NCBI GenBank assembly: GCA_009760855.2
Contig: WPIO01000047.1
Location: 3,052,001 to 3,116,000, forward strand
Direction: 5' to 3'
DNA length: 64,000 nucleotides
From: Cristatella mucedo
Lineage: Eukaryota > Bryozoa > Phylactolaemata > Cristatellidae
The notes below the pieces were generated by a model. That model ran no database searches. It saw only the letters and a list, made by a program, of their open reading frames with translations, and was not told where the DNA came from. The position numbers and the translations under genes were made by a program. This document shows positions 13,545-24,400 of the stretch, one piece after another (within the stretch, counting starts at the first letter, position 1; every line of letters begins with the position of its first letter).

Positions 13545-13702
13545 GCACTTACTTTTTTCCTGGGCTATCAAAAAGCCACTAGTGCCCTGCAGCTGTTGAT
13601 ATATATGGCTGCAAGGCAAGTTATAAAATCACAGAGGTTTGATCATGCGCCTCCTTTGCTGATTGAGCTTGTATGGTGGCCGGTTGATCAACAGATACAG
13701 AG
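13545..13702 (+). mobile_element. Family B LINE, 5' part split by a nested insertion
   Basis: The peptide QLLIYMAARQVIKSQRFDHA and the following LVWWPVDQQIQSK match the family B block LQLAMNMAARLVFKSQMFQH...LGWLPVD. The reading stops abruptly where a reversed family A tail begins and resumes at 14216 with the next family B block. Confidence 0.85.
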
Positions 13703-14215
13703 TAAAATATTAATAATAATAATAGATTTGTTATAGCGCCCTCTAAGAACTTTATCTCTTTCTAGGCATTTTAAAATTGCTGTAAAGGAAGCATGGTCAA
13801 ATGGTTAACGGTAGCATGCTTAATGACAACACGTATAACATGGTTAGAGGTGTCATGCACAGGGTCACCATGAAAATACGGTTAGTGGCAGCAGCATGCA
13901 TTAACACACAAAGGACGAATAACATTGACCCACTAAATGATGTTATAAATAGATGCTTTTCAGTTTCTTTTTAAATATGGCCAAATCAGGAACTGTCGTG
14001 ACACCAGTTGGAAGTGAGTTCCAGGAGCCTCTGGGAAAATACGAACCAAAGGCACGGTCCCTAAAGGATTTGAGGTTTGTGTGAGGTTTAGGTAAGCGAT
14101 TAGATTTCCAAAAGCTGTTGGTACGATACTTAGCGTGTTAGAGGCGTGATGTGTGATAGATAGGCTGGAGCTGAAGAGTGAAGTTCTTAGGCGGTCCCAC
14201 AAGGCCGTTCTCAAC
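13703..14215 (-). mobile_element. Family A LINE nested inside a family B copy
   Basis: Reversed (att)n and hairpin at 13709-13770 (tagcgccctctaagaac). The reversed 3' untranslated end and the WNSLP region (degraded) follow, to about 14150. The family B sequence on either side is continuous apart from this insert, so the family A copy landed later. Confidence 0.85.
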
Positions 14216-14580
14216 TTGGCTCCTTATTCACTAGCTGAACTGCTGCACCGGCTTCAGCCTGCCCGTGCTTTCAGGTCCTCTACATGCAATACATGAGCTC
14301 TTACATTCCTCAGCCGCCTGAAGGCCGTTGGTGACAGAAGCTTTTGCTCTGAAGGTCGTATACTGTGGAACACATTTACCCATTTCTTTGCAACGACATA
14401 TAATCTCCTCCTTCCGAAAGGGGCACATTTTAACCGGCCGACCAGAGCTGCTACTTCTATGCTGCTTACTACCTCAATTGCTCTCCTTAATCAGCAATAA
14501 TTCTCAATTTATCTTTGCAACCTGCATAGCTCAAAGAAGAAGACCGCCGACTCAGTAAAATAAAGGCTGCAAGTCCATAT
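14216..14580 (+). mobile_element. Family B LINE, continuation after the nested insertion
   Basis: Begins with the LAPYSLAELLHRLQPARAF-like block, then the GDRSF(S)..GRILWN-like block near 14330-14370. These are the same positions as SYLAELLHPFQPLRSHRS and GDRSFSSAGPRLW in the copy at 25100-25300. It decays before the usual 3' terminus. Confidence 0.8.
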
Positions 14581-16141
14581 CCCATAGGCGTTTCTAGGGA
14601 AAGAGTGCACCCAGGCAGAAACTGCTCAGATCGCCACCATCCAGTATTAGACCCTTATTTTGGCGCCCCCTGGCGCCTTCTGGTTCATCCATTCCGACCC
14701 AGAGCCTTCGAACTTATGTTCCTGTGACCCCTCCGGTACGCTTCTGCCGCACCCTGCCTGAGTAATCTGAAGTTTTTAAGATTAAATACCTGAGGGCCGT
14801 ACGATCCAAAGTAACACTTACTTTTGTGCAGCAGGAAATATATAAAATAAATGAACGTTTCTAGAGAGCACGGAGTAGGGAAATTTTAAATCTTCATCAA
14901 AGTCTTGAGATGCTCTATACTCATAAAGTGCATACGCAATATACCTCTCATATATTTGGAACGCTATCCTTTATAATTATTGAAGTGTAACGGAATGCAT
15001 CTAAGTCTGAAACTCCTCTAAGCCACCAAGACTAAGTGGATGACATGCTGGAGAGTTTTAAAAAATACAGAGGAATTTAGATTTAGAGGCGTTATTGTAA
15101 AAAAGATCTAGTGATGAGTTTTCAATGCTTGCACAGTTTTTTTTTACCAAGAGCTTAGTCTATTTGGTTTCCATTCTTTAGATGCAATGTTGTGAAAACT
15201 CTTGGTCTACCGGTAAATAAGCAAAATTGGAATATTCAAAGAATATTCATGATCGTGTAATTGCATTGCAACTATTTAAATGTCTTTGCGGATTATTTAC
15301 ACTTTTCTCATTCTGAAAAACCGTTGGGAGATTTACTTATTGTATTACACCACAATATGCAAAGCAAAAACTGCTTTGCAGTTTACTTATAAGTTTTGGG
15401 TGTTAAAAAAACAATATTTTTTAGCTAATTGTGACATGAAATTTGTAAGAAGATACAAAAGAATCTCATTTAAGAGGCAATGTGTAGCCATAATTGCTCA
15501 TCGGACATGAAAGTAAACGTGCACTTTGTGAACGAGGGTAACAGCTGGAAAGATTCTAGCAAAATTTCTGCACAAATTAATGGCAGTAATCCAGTTCCTG
15601 AAAGCAACAGTATAAAAAATGACCAATCTGCATCGAATTGAAAATTAACTTTGAAAAAGACATTTCGCTTTTAATTTTACACAATAATATTTGGAGTTAT
15701 TGACGCATCGGTACAATTATGTGAGCACAGCTAAATATTATTAAAGCCCTCTACACAGGACAATGTACACTGACTTGCAAGCATTGGCACCAAGATCATA
15801 GCCTAGGGGTCAAGTGCTCACACTTTACGACCCAGGTAGTAGATTTGAATTATATAATAGGTCATTCCCTATTGCCCAATGTAAAAGGAGGAGAGGGTAG
15901 TAGCTACTAAAGCTCATATGACGATGTAGTCATGTCAATTCTTCCCGAAGCAAAACAGTACTGTTTAAGGATTTTCGAATGCTACTTGTTTCTTTAAAAA
16001 ATCTGTTGCACTAAAACACTCTTGCGCGAATGAATATGTAATGTACAAGTCTTCAGCAAGTTGAGGGCCTATGAACTCTTAACGCTCTATACGAGTCAGT
16101 TATTGGTTACTTTAAGTGTAACAAAAAGCGAGAATAATTAC
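14581..16141. other. Semaphorin intron with a possible SINE
   Basis: AT-rich intron. Apart from the SINE candidate at 15790-15895, nothing was recognised. Confidence 0.4.
15790..15895 (+). repeat. Possible tRNA-derived SINE fragment
   Basis: tagcctaggggtcaagtgctc resembles a tRNA A-box region. About 40 bases later comes gtagatttgaattatataat, a decayed B-box region, followed by aggtcattccctatt. The same order (gacccgggtcgtagattataatcc, then gggcgatccttta) occurs at 25955-26010. Two copies sharing a tRNA-like layout suggest a SINE, but both are decayed. Confidence 0.35.
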
Positions 16142-16238
16142 CTGTCCGTGTTAAATACTGCATAGAGTATCTCTTCTGTAGCTGCCTCTCCGTTATCATG
16201 AACGTGCACACTGCCATTGTGAATTCGTGTGGACGCTG
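16142..16238 (-). CDS. Semaphorin exon: LYAVF strand
   Basis: A 97-bp exon after the acceptor TTCTGTTGCAG, with donor ACAG|GTAATT. It reads ASTRIHNGSVHV at the start and TEEILYAVFNTD at the end. LYAVF is the conserved LYGVFTT strand, and the phase-2 end joins the next exon to give NTD-R-NSILGSAICAY. The start phase fits the preceding exon with either of two tandem CAG acceptors three bases apart, so a one-codon splice variant (NAGNAG) is possible. Confidence 0.88.
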
Positions 16239-16651
16239 CTGCAACAGAATGAAGTATTGCTCGAACTTTGAGAGCCCTCCATTGTATGATTAAATCGGTG
16301 AAACCATCTTAAAAGCAGCAATGCGGCCCAGATGCTGAACAATATCTTAATTTTTATTTTAGCTGAGCGTTCTCGAAGCAGATGCATTATTCTAGCATTG
16401 TTTGCCCGAGCTGATACTCTTTGATCTCACCCCTGATGATACAAGTCCTTGCCTTTTTAACCCTTCCTAATATATGTAGTCAGAAACCAAATACAATTTT
16501 TGATAACGGTAATAAAGAGACTCAACACTTGTATAGATAGATGCATGTTCACACTGTAAGTCTACTGGTCTCGGCTTTTACATCAGTGACGCTGTTAGCA
16601 AGTTCTGTGGTAATTTATAATGTGCTGTAACTGCTTCCGCTCATGTGGTGC

Positions 16652-16690
16652 ATCGGTAACCTTAACCTTCGGTAACCTTACCATCGGTAA
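16652..16690 (+). repeat. Short tandem repeat of a ggtaacctta unit
   Basis: The unit ggtaacctta occurs three times with spacers of a few bases just upstream of a family A LINE fragment. Confidence 0.7.
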
Positions 16691-16699
16691 CCTTACCCT

Positions 16700-17532
16700 C
16701 CTGTGAACCGCTAGCATATGTCCTGCTGAATCTGCACACAATACAGGTGTCCTCTTGCAAAGTGACCTTTCGTTAGATGACCACACCAGTTCCGCAGTCA
16801 AGTCTCCCTATTTGCCGCTTCATAGCATTAAGAAAATTCGAGCTTGCTGAGATAAGGATACTACACCGACATTATTTCGTGAATTGATGACATGTCTTCT
16901 CGACGTCTGTAACTCAATGCCTGCTAGGCTGACGGCCTGTGGAATCAGGCGTCTAGAGTTGGTGCCAAACTCTTCAGCCAGGCTCGTCTGTCGTGAGCGC
17001 TACTGTTGCCGCATCACATCATCTCTAGCCGACATGCACTGGCTCCCAAACAGCCAGCGCATTGTCTTCTAGGTTCTGTCACTTACTTTTACTTCCCTTC
17101 ATTCACTAGCTCCAGTCTACCTATCAGAACTGCTTTCCCATCCCAGGCGAGGAATCATCGTATAACCATCCCACGGTTCTGACTAGAGTCGTAAAGCCTC
17201 ATACCTCGTACGAACCTCAAAACCATTGGAGAAATGGCCTTTAGTTCCTATGTTGGCAAAGCCAAACACAATATCGAGGCACATCACAACCTCCCCTGAC
17301 ATGACATCATTTAAAATAACCTTATAGCCCATCTATTTATAACAGCAGTCGGTGGGTCCTTGTGATTCGTCATTCTTATTATTATCCCCGCTTTCAATAT
17401 ATGCCAGCTGCTTGCATGCAGACGTTACCATCAATCATTTGGTAGAAATATCTATACAGCATCTATAAAGTGCCTAGAAAAAGATCCAGTTCACTGGCAG
17501 CGCTAGACAAATGTATTATTAATATTATTATA
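16700..17532 (+). mobile_element. Family A LINE, C-terminal RT fragment and 3' end
   Basis: Starts near the SISPVESAR equivalent (tcctgctgaatctgcac) and includes a diverged LDFCNSL block near 16900 and RRLELVPNSSARLVCRERYC near 16950. It ends in a decayed hairpin (aaagtgcctagaaaaagat, 17467) and attattaatattatta. Confidence 0.85.
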
Positions 17533-18889
17533 TGAACTCGCGAGGACTAAGAAGAAATTATGGAAGTAAATTGAATGGCTAAATAAAAAACCAAGTGCTA
17601 TTTAGACTCATGCAGTGGCTTGCAGCGGTCAATTTACTAGAACGATAGGTAATTTAAAGCTTGACCTGAGCATGAAGAACTTATATATATGGTTAGCAAC
17701 GTATACCAAGTGGTGCTATATCAAATGTCAGCTTTATATATGGAATAGCAGCTGCATACACTGAATAGTAGCTAGATATGTCTTGTAGCAGTTGCATTAT
17801 TCAATTAGCACGTGGAAGTATGTTCAATAGCCAAAAAGCTTCAGCACAGCACGCTGTACAGGTTTTCAGCCGTAGTCTAAAAGCAAGAGAAAAGAACTGC
17901 TGCTTTTGTTACCAAAGATGACCTGAAAGGAAAAGACGATGGCGCTGAAAAAACTTTGCACTTATGAGGTCTTATATGGCTCTATTTTGTAAATTAAGCT
18001 GGAGAAACATTGTTGGAGTACCCGCATTAAACAACAACCAAGATTATAGAGATGATCTCACCCTAAAGTAACATATCACTGGCTACAAGACCAAGCTATA
18101 TCGACTATATTCTTAACCTATGACTGCTACTTAGGACGCAAAGGTCACTAATTATAGTAAAAAAAGCCAGTTATTAGTGTGCCATTTTATATGCAGGGCA
18201 AATGTATTCCAATGGTACAGGAGTTTAAAAATCTATTATTATTACCAAGGAATTTGCATGAAACAAAATAGCTAATAGTTAGGCCTGTAAAACTAGGTAT
18301 CTGGGCGTGATTTACAAAAAATAAGATGATTCTTAGAAAAAAATATGAAAATTAGTTCTGGAAAATTGACTACTTCTATAAGTTTGTCTAATAAAAATAT
18401 ATAATCAAATTGTAATGCTCAGCTGTTTTAAGAAGCTCCGCCCCATTTAGTTATGGCTGCCTGATTTATATTTGAAAGAGATCCAACCGAGTAACTCAAT
18501 TCAAAGATTAATATTGATAGGAATTGTAATTTTAATAGCCGCCAAATTAAACTGGGTAAATCAGAATCTATGCCTTTATTACAATTAAGCTTCAAGTTAC
18601 CTTCAAGGGAGCTCTGGCATGCCCGGCACGCGTTATTTCCTTTAGGCATACTAGTGTACTAACGGCGGATGCATTTACGGTCCCTAAATTATTTTGCATA
18701 CAAATCCAAAATATTGATGAATAAAAATAACACTGAGATCTTAAATACCCATCGATTTAAAAAAGTATTTGCCAGCGTAACAATTCGGTTGTAGTGCTAT
18801 CGTTGGAATCAGCTGCTATTACATCCCTATCACATGTTGTGCCACTCATTGTCATAATCTACCTAGCCTTACCTACTCTAGTGGCTGTC
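17533..18889. other. Semaphorin intron, nothing recognised
   Basis: AT-rich sequence without recognisable exon, LINE or RNA gene. Confidence 0.45.
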
Positions 18890-20745
18890 CAAACTTACTA
18901 ATGGAAAATTGTTCACTGTTCCCGTGAGTGAGGTAGGCCACTAATGATTGCTGGAGAGTTTAGAATTAATGCAAAAGGCCACAGCAACAGTCAGGTCCTC
19001 TCATTCCTTGACTGTCTGGAGAAATGTGTCTGGGTCCAACACTTTAGTAATGCAGCAGATCACACGGATGGCCACTTCTGTATTTTGATATAAGAAAGAA
19101 TTTTTCACAAGCGGCAATATTATTTGGCTGCATACCACCTAAGATTATCATTTAATCACGTCTACTGTTCTTGTTCCACTAGGTAAGCATGGCGTCATCA
19201 AGCTTATACCTACGCGTGATGTAAAAAGGCTTTTTTTAATTTTCAAAAATGTTTTGACATGCATACTTTCTTGATCTTTACCCAGACACTGACAACAGTC
19301 ACGATACTCTTGGATGCAGTAATCTCGACACTAAGGAGTTCTCAGGACGAGCACGCTTCTCCAAAGCTTTTTCAAGTTTAGAGTCGTCGCGACCTCTTTA
19401 TAATAACCCAAAATATGCCACATTTAAAGCTTATTCTGGACTCGGCATTCAAAAATCTGGTTCGGACTCAGTTTGGTCTAGCTTCCAAGACTAAAGCTGT
19501 GTCTACTACCGGAGGCTTAGAAAAGCCAAGGCTTCTTTTTCACTCGTCAAATAAAGTCTTCACAGTCAGACCTAGTGAAATAAATAAAGCAGTAGAACCT
19601 TTGTTTAACGTTGAAACTGCTCGGATATGATCAGTGTGGCTATTTGAATTTCTTCGTTCAGATTGATAGAATTGCACGTAATCGCTCATTCATAAAGCCA
19701 CGTCCTAATAAATCAAGCATCCGGCAAGTCGCCTCCTGCGGCCTGCCTTAAGTAGAATTCAAAGGTTTTTGTATGAAAAATCTGGTAAACAGAGCGCGTC
19801 GATGAAAGGCGCTGGTTCACCATCTCTTTAATCTTTATTTGCAGGCAAAATTAGAGTAGCCCTAGAGTAGTTTTAATGCTTCTCTTATACAAATGTTGTT
19901 TTTTAAAGCCTTAAAACTGAAAATAACTAGACCAAGAGTTAAATAGAAATGAACAGATTCTGGGTTTCTAGAAAACTATCGTCTTACCTACCTTTTTCTT
20001 CTTTTGTTCGGGATTGTCAAAATAGTGCCGCTAAGCAGCGTGAGGAACACACTGAATTACACGAATTGCGAGAAGAACTCTGGTCCGAATTCAGGCTACG
20101 GAATTCCAAGGAAACAGCTCTCCTCTATGTGAGTAACGATATACCTCCTAAGCAGAAGCACCCATGGCTATGTCACTTCCCAGGTCCTCCTTATTCTATC
20201 AGCTAAATTGACACGATTAATCACGTGATATGCTGCTTAAACGATTGAGAACGCGCATTGATATGAGCTTGATGAAATTTGGTGTCGTTTGAATCGTAAT
20301 TTTAGATAGCATTCAGACCATGTATTAAGGTAGTCACGTCTCATCTAGCACACCCGACACCAGCTGAATTCGTTAACGGTCCTTGTTTGGTGTTTTGTTG
20401 TTCCGCATTGATGGTAAGCCTCCTGGATATTTGATTCGGTCCAATGAGATTGATTATCGCTTCTATTCTAGTGATATACAGCTTTATTTTTAATTGAGCC
20501 ATCGTATAAGCTATTGAGACAGATAAACAGAATAATCCCTGCCTCCAAAATATTTGATCCTGTATGTCGGCCAATTGTTTTGAACTAAACATAGATGAAA
20601 CCGAGCTCCTATTAATAGGATAGTCCACGATTTCCCTGGGAATAGTATACATGGCTCTTCTAATTGGTGATGCTGAAGTGCAACTGTCATCGCATTTGAT
20701 CACTTCGTTGACTCCCCTGCTGACTGGGCTGCTTTTCAATTCCAA
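18890..20745 (+). mobile_element. Family B LINE, long but heavily decayed EN-RT copy
   Basis: From 18955 the text parallels the endonuclease block GDFNIHVENPRNSQVRSFLD of the copy at 53940 (here agagtttagaattaatgc...aacagtcaggtcctctc). The linker follows. The RT start appears near 19975-20130 as SRKLSSYLPF...KETALLYVSNDI, and the YADD[12 protein letters not shown] region near 20480-20620 (IDETELLLIG). Scattered stops make it an old copy. It is intronic and antisense to the semaphorin. Confidence 0.75.
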
Positions 20746-21054
20746 TTTTATGTTCAGGTAAAATCTGCTGGCTACCGCACGTGCCTGACAACCGCATGGA
20801 ATTTAAGTACGCTATAGAAATATCACCAGGTTAACAACAACTTGGTCCTTGTAACTTTAAGGAGCTACAGACAGAGAAAAATTACCTAAAACCGCATTAA
20901 ATTGCAGGCTTACTTTAGTGTGAGACGGAGATCTTGAGCTGCACTGAGTCAACGTGTAAAATTTAGTGAGCAGTCTTTCCGGTGAAAAACGTATCAGTGG
21001 CATTTACCAATAAGTAACCTGTTGGCCTTCAACTGAAGCTTACTTACTATTCTA

Positions 21055-21141
21055 TTGCGTATCACTTTGCAGCAAATGTAAAGCGCCTAGAAAGAGATTA
21101 AGTTCTCTGAGGGCGCTTTATCAAGTGCAATATTATTATTA
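21055..21141 (+). mobile_element. Solo 3' tail of family A LINE
   Basis: Only the last 87 bases of family A are present: ttgcgtatcactttgcagc, then the intact hairpin with stems aaagcgcc and gggcgcttt around agaga and tctct, then atcaagtg and attattatt. The flanking sequence is unrelated. It is the most 5'-truncated copy in the window. Confidence 0.85.
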
Positions 21142-22059
21142 AAGTCTGGAGTCTCATTAGTGTCCGCACGGCGACGCTTAACTTTAGATGATACGACTTA
21201 ATTGTTTCTGAGCTCAAACAGGGCTCACATTATAACATTAGTATACTTCTATCCAAGGCCTAACCAAACATTGTTGCGTAGTGGTCGGGATTTAAGAAGG
21301 TTCATAAAGGAATAAAGCTACAGATATTTTTGTAGTTAATTTGAAACTTAATTTTACTAGCTGATTAATTATGAAAATCAAAAAGAGGGATGGGAAGTAG
21401 TCTTACAAAATTTGAGAAGTTGTCTTAAATCTTAACTATGCCATACAAATATGAGATCGTGATTTGAAGTCGTGCATCCCAATATCGCGTTTCAAGTTTC
21501 TGCGGTCCGCTAAATTGTTATCACCACGGCGATAGAAGAAGTTGAACAAGGCAAATATTTTGCTAGTCAAGTAGTTGATTCCTGTTGAGTGAGCAAAGAT
21601 GGTCGCCATGACAAGCTCAGCTACCGAGTATCTGCACATGTGCAAACGAGTGCAGCTCGCCTGACTTTCACCATTGTGGTAGTCTGACTAAATCTCGATC
21701 CGTTCTAAGCTGGGAATTCTTTGTCTTTGTCAAACCAAAGCAAGAAAATCACCCGACATGTGAGCGAGGCTTGTAATTTGCCTTCTGTATGTGAGACCTA
21801 ATTTTTAAATTAAAAAGTAAGCGAATCGGTCTTTCCTTTTAGATTAGCGACGAAAATACATAGTAAACACAAATGTGTGCAAATGCTTGAATGAGTGAAC
21901 AATTTTAAATGATGTGGCTAGCCACAAAGCCTTGGTAACCATAAAAAAGAGTAAATTGCTCATGGTCCAGCATTTGTGTTCTGTGATAATTTTTGCGGCT
22001 CACCCTTATAGAGAGAAAACAGTTATGGCGATAATATGCTACTTTTAACCAAATTTTAT

Positions 22060-22125
22060 ACCATGGGTAATGTGTTTGCCTTTAACGACCAAAAGGTTGC
22101 GGGCTCAATCCTTGCGGCATATGGG
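22060..22125 (+). repeat. Possible tRNA-derived fragment
   Basis: ccatgggtaatgtgtttgcc, then acgaccaaaaggttgcgggc and tcaatcc, resemble the A-box, anticodon arm and B-box (GGTTCAATCC-like) of a tRNA. No acceptor stem closes, so it is at best a SINE head or tRNA relic. Confidence 0.3.
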
Positions 22126-22164
22126 AAGCCGATAAGTAGAGATTAATTGCTCTTATCATTTTTT

Positions 22165-22176
22165 ACGCGTGAGTTA

Positions 22177-22234
<58 letters not shown>
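22165..22234 (+). repeat. (AT)n microsatellite
   Basis: About 70 bases of near-uninterrupted ta repeats with one gt interruption near 22222. Confidence 0.95.
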
Positions 22235-22787
22235 TGTACCCAAATAAAATCACCGAAAACTCCACCTTTGCTTGGGAAGGCGAGCATGGTAGTCCGCTGA
22301 GAAACTGATTAGCCAACTCCACTGACTCGTAAGTTTAGAATCCTTAGTTAAGTAAGTACGATTAATATAGGAGGATAACAGAAATTAATTTAGAATTGCA
22401 TTTAATTAGGTTCCTATAAAATGAAGATAGAATAAATTTTATATAGATTTTTCATCAGCCCCGTGTAGAAAATCCGCTTTGAATTGACTGTAAAGAACTT
22501 GAAGACGTGCAGACCACGTTTAAATTTATTTTAACTGTACAGTAAGCCCCCATGAAAAATCATGGGAATATTCTATTCATGCATGTTCATCACTTACCAA
22601 AGGACAGTCGCAGCAAGGATTGTTCAATTTACCAAGCTGTTTAGTTAGTTAGCGATGAGCCGCTACGGAAAACCATCCCCGGTTTTCATCTACTAAATAG
22701 TTTTTAAACATAAGTAAGCGGAAAATAGTTCCAATCAGGCTAGAGTTGCTGGTTTTGCGAGTGCTCTGCTCCGCGGCGCCAATTTAC

Positions 22788-23102
22788 CGACAATATTAAA
22801 TGAAAATTCGTGGTAGCCTGCTGTTGAAAATGCATTCTCGTCGTTATGAATGTAATTTCCCGGAACTGAGCAGTCTAACGGAGCTTTCCAGAACGTCGTG
22901 AATGTCGGCGCACGGTCCCAATAGTCTTCGATCGTGAACGAGGGATCGGAGTTGTCGTCCTTGCAGACTCTTCCCACCCTCGATATTCGCCTATGTATAA
23001 AAGGCTCCGTCTCCAATGCCGACTCACTAAATATCCAATAAACCTCAAACTCTGTCTCGAAAGACTGCACGAAGTTGGGATAAATGCGGGAAACGCTTAT
23101 AT
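22788..23102 (-). CDS. Semaphorin exon: central sema domain with VCKDD and DCSVPG motifs
   Basis: The acceptor CCTTTTTCAG (intron side) gives 2 bases, 104 codons and 1 base, ending at TCG|GTAAAT. The text contains IYPNFVQSFETEFEVYWIFS, RISRVGRVCKDDN, TTFWKAPLDCSVPGNY and, near the end, YHEFSFNIV. These correspond to the family blocks PNFVxSF..VYFFFRE, RVARVCKND, WTTFLKARLNCSVPG and YFNEIQ. The two conserved cysteines are present. The exon is flanked by LINE-filled introns on both sides. Confidence 0.92.
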
Positions 23103-24159
23103 CTGAAAAAGGAAAAATGATGCTATTGCGTAAGTTACTTCAAAGGTAAGACGTCAATGATGTTACTCGACGATATTTCTGAGACATTGTATTGATCGGT
23201 TTTTCTATAAGTATTTAAACCACAACTAGACTAGCTTCTTTATCTATACTTTCAGAAACGATACCGAGTACAACTATAGAAGCCTTCAGCACCCGATTAT
23301 GTTTAGTTCAATCTGCCCAGGTGATTGCCAGCACGTCGTGTCCTGAGACGGATCGTCGAATGAGTGCGAGCGTCCGACATACGCATTTTGATACGTCCGC
23401 TGCCAGCTCGTCAAGACGTGAGGACCAGTAAAGATTGAATCCTCGGAATCAATCTTTTCCTCCTTAAAAGGAAGAAAGCAGCATCAAGAGCCCGGATGCT
23501 GGATGCTCCGAGGTGAGGCGATTTCTGCTGGGAGAGAGCATGGGCGACTGGCAATGCTTCTTGTGGATCTTTAAATCGCAAGAATTCTTTCCAACTCCGC
23601 CTTTTGAATAATAAGAACCCCCCCCCCGCGTTCCTAATATTACTCTGACTGGCCACGGCCTCAGGCAGATTCCTCAGGAACGAGCAGCAATGTCTTTAGG
23701 GAGCGAGTGGTGTTCACTACTAAGGCGCTGATTCCATTAATACCAATTAAATTTGGTCTTACGAAATCATTCATCGCAGCTCTAGACAAGGAGTGTCCAG
23801 CCTTCTAATTTCCAGCCTTCTAATGTCTTCGAAACCTCTTCTCAAGCTGTTCGAGACACAGTTCAAAGCCCGTTTCTTGTTGAGGCTATATAGTTAGGAA
23901 GATAATTGAGTGCAACGATTTATCAAGAAGCTCACAAGCAAGTAGAAGGCATATCGGAGCTGGTTTGTTGCACTGGTTCGGGGCTTCATTGGCAGGAAAA
24001 ATCGAAAAGATAAGTAGAGTTGGATGGGGCCATGCAGAAGAACTACTCAAAGAAGCAAGGTGAGCGCTTCTACCAGGACTTGGAGGTTTTTGAAAGCTGC
24101 TACCTAGGATAGTGTAACGCTGACAACACGATGAGAGACAACATCTGGGAGGCAATTCC
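23103..24159. other. Semaphorin intron, relatively GC-rich in places
   Basis: Contains a run of nine c (23619-23628 region) and minus-strand open frames of 81 and 89 codons (23411-23656, 23886-24155) with no recognised motif. They may be decayed 5' LINE sequence, since family B 5' untranslated sequence starts at 24160. Confidence 0.35.
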
Positions 24160-24400
24160 CTCCCCGCGCTAGAGAGCGACGGACGACTCGGGCGACTCCT
24201 ACCTTGCTGTGGACCTTTACCTGATTTCTCCGCGATAACTTAGGGTATTCCGCTGCTATCTTCGCTGCGACTTTTTATGAGCTGTCCTCGGATATGGTAC
24301 ACAAAAAAGGACCTGCTTAGTGCGCTATCAAAACTCTCCTGCGTAACACCCACATAGGCTTTATGACTTTGTGGAGTTACAGACGGTGATATATTACATT
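24160..24400 (+). mobile_element. Family B LINE: 5' untranslated region joined to 3' tail
   Basis: Positions 24160-24325 (cccgcgctagagagcg, tggacctttacctgatttctc, gagctgtcctcggata) match the 5' leader of the full-length copy at 52993-53215. Directly afterwards, 24326-24400 (ctcctgcgtaacacccacat, gagttacagacggtgatata) matches the extreme 3' end at 56450-56535. The whole coding region is missing between them. Confidence 0.8.

Larger units (their letters stand above)
21142..22787. other. Semaphorin intron with AT microsatellite and SINE-like piece
   Basis: Holds a tRNA-like stretch near 22060-22125 and an AT dinucleotide run at about 22165-22234. No exon was recognised. Confidence 0.45.

Noticed and set aside
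20341-20745. 134-codon minus frame
   Set aside because: It is the antisense of a decayed family B RT. The sense strand contains IDETELLLIG in the expected place.
21559-21644. Minus-strand reading SVAELVMATIFAHST, superficially like the sema LYGVFTT strand
   Set aside because: There is no GT donor after it (AACAG is followed by GA) and the phase does not join the next exon. The true strand was found at 16142-16238.
22060-22125. Functional tRNA gene
   Set aside because: A-box and B-box-like strings exist, but acceptor and D stems do not close.
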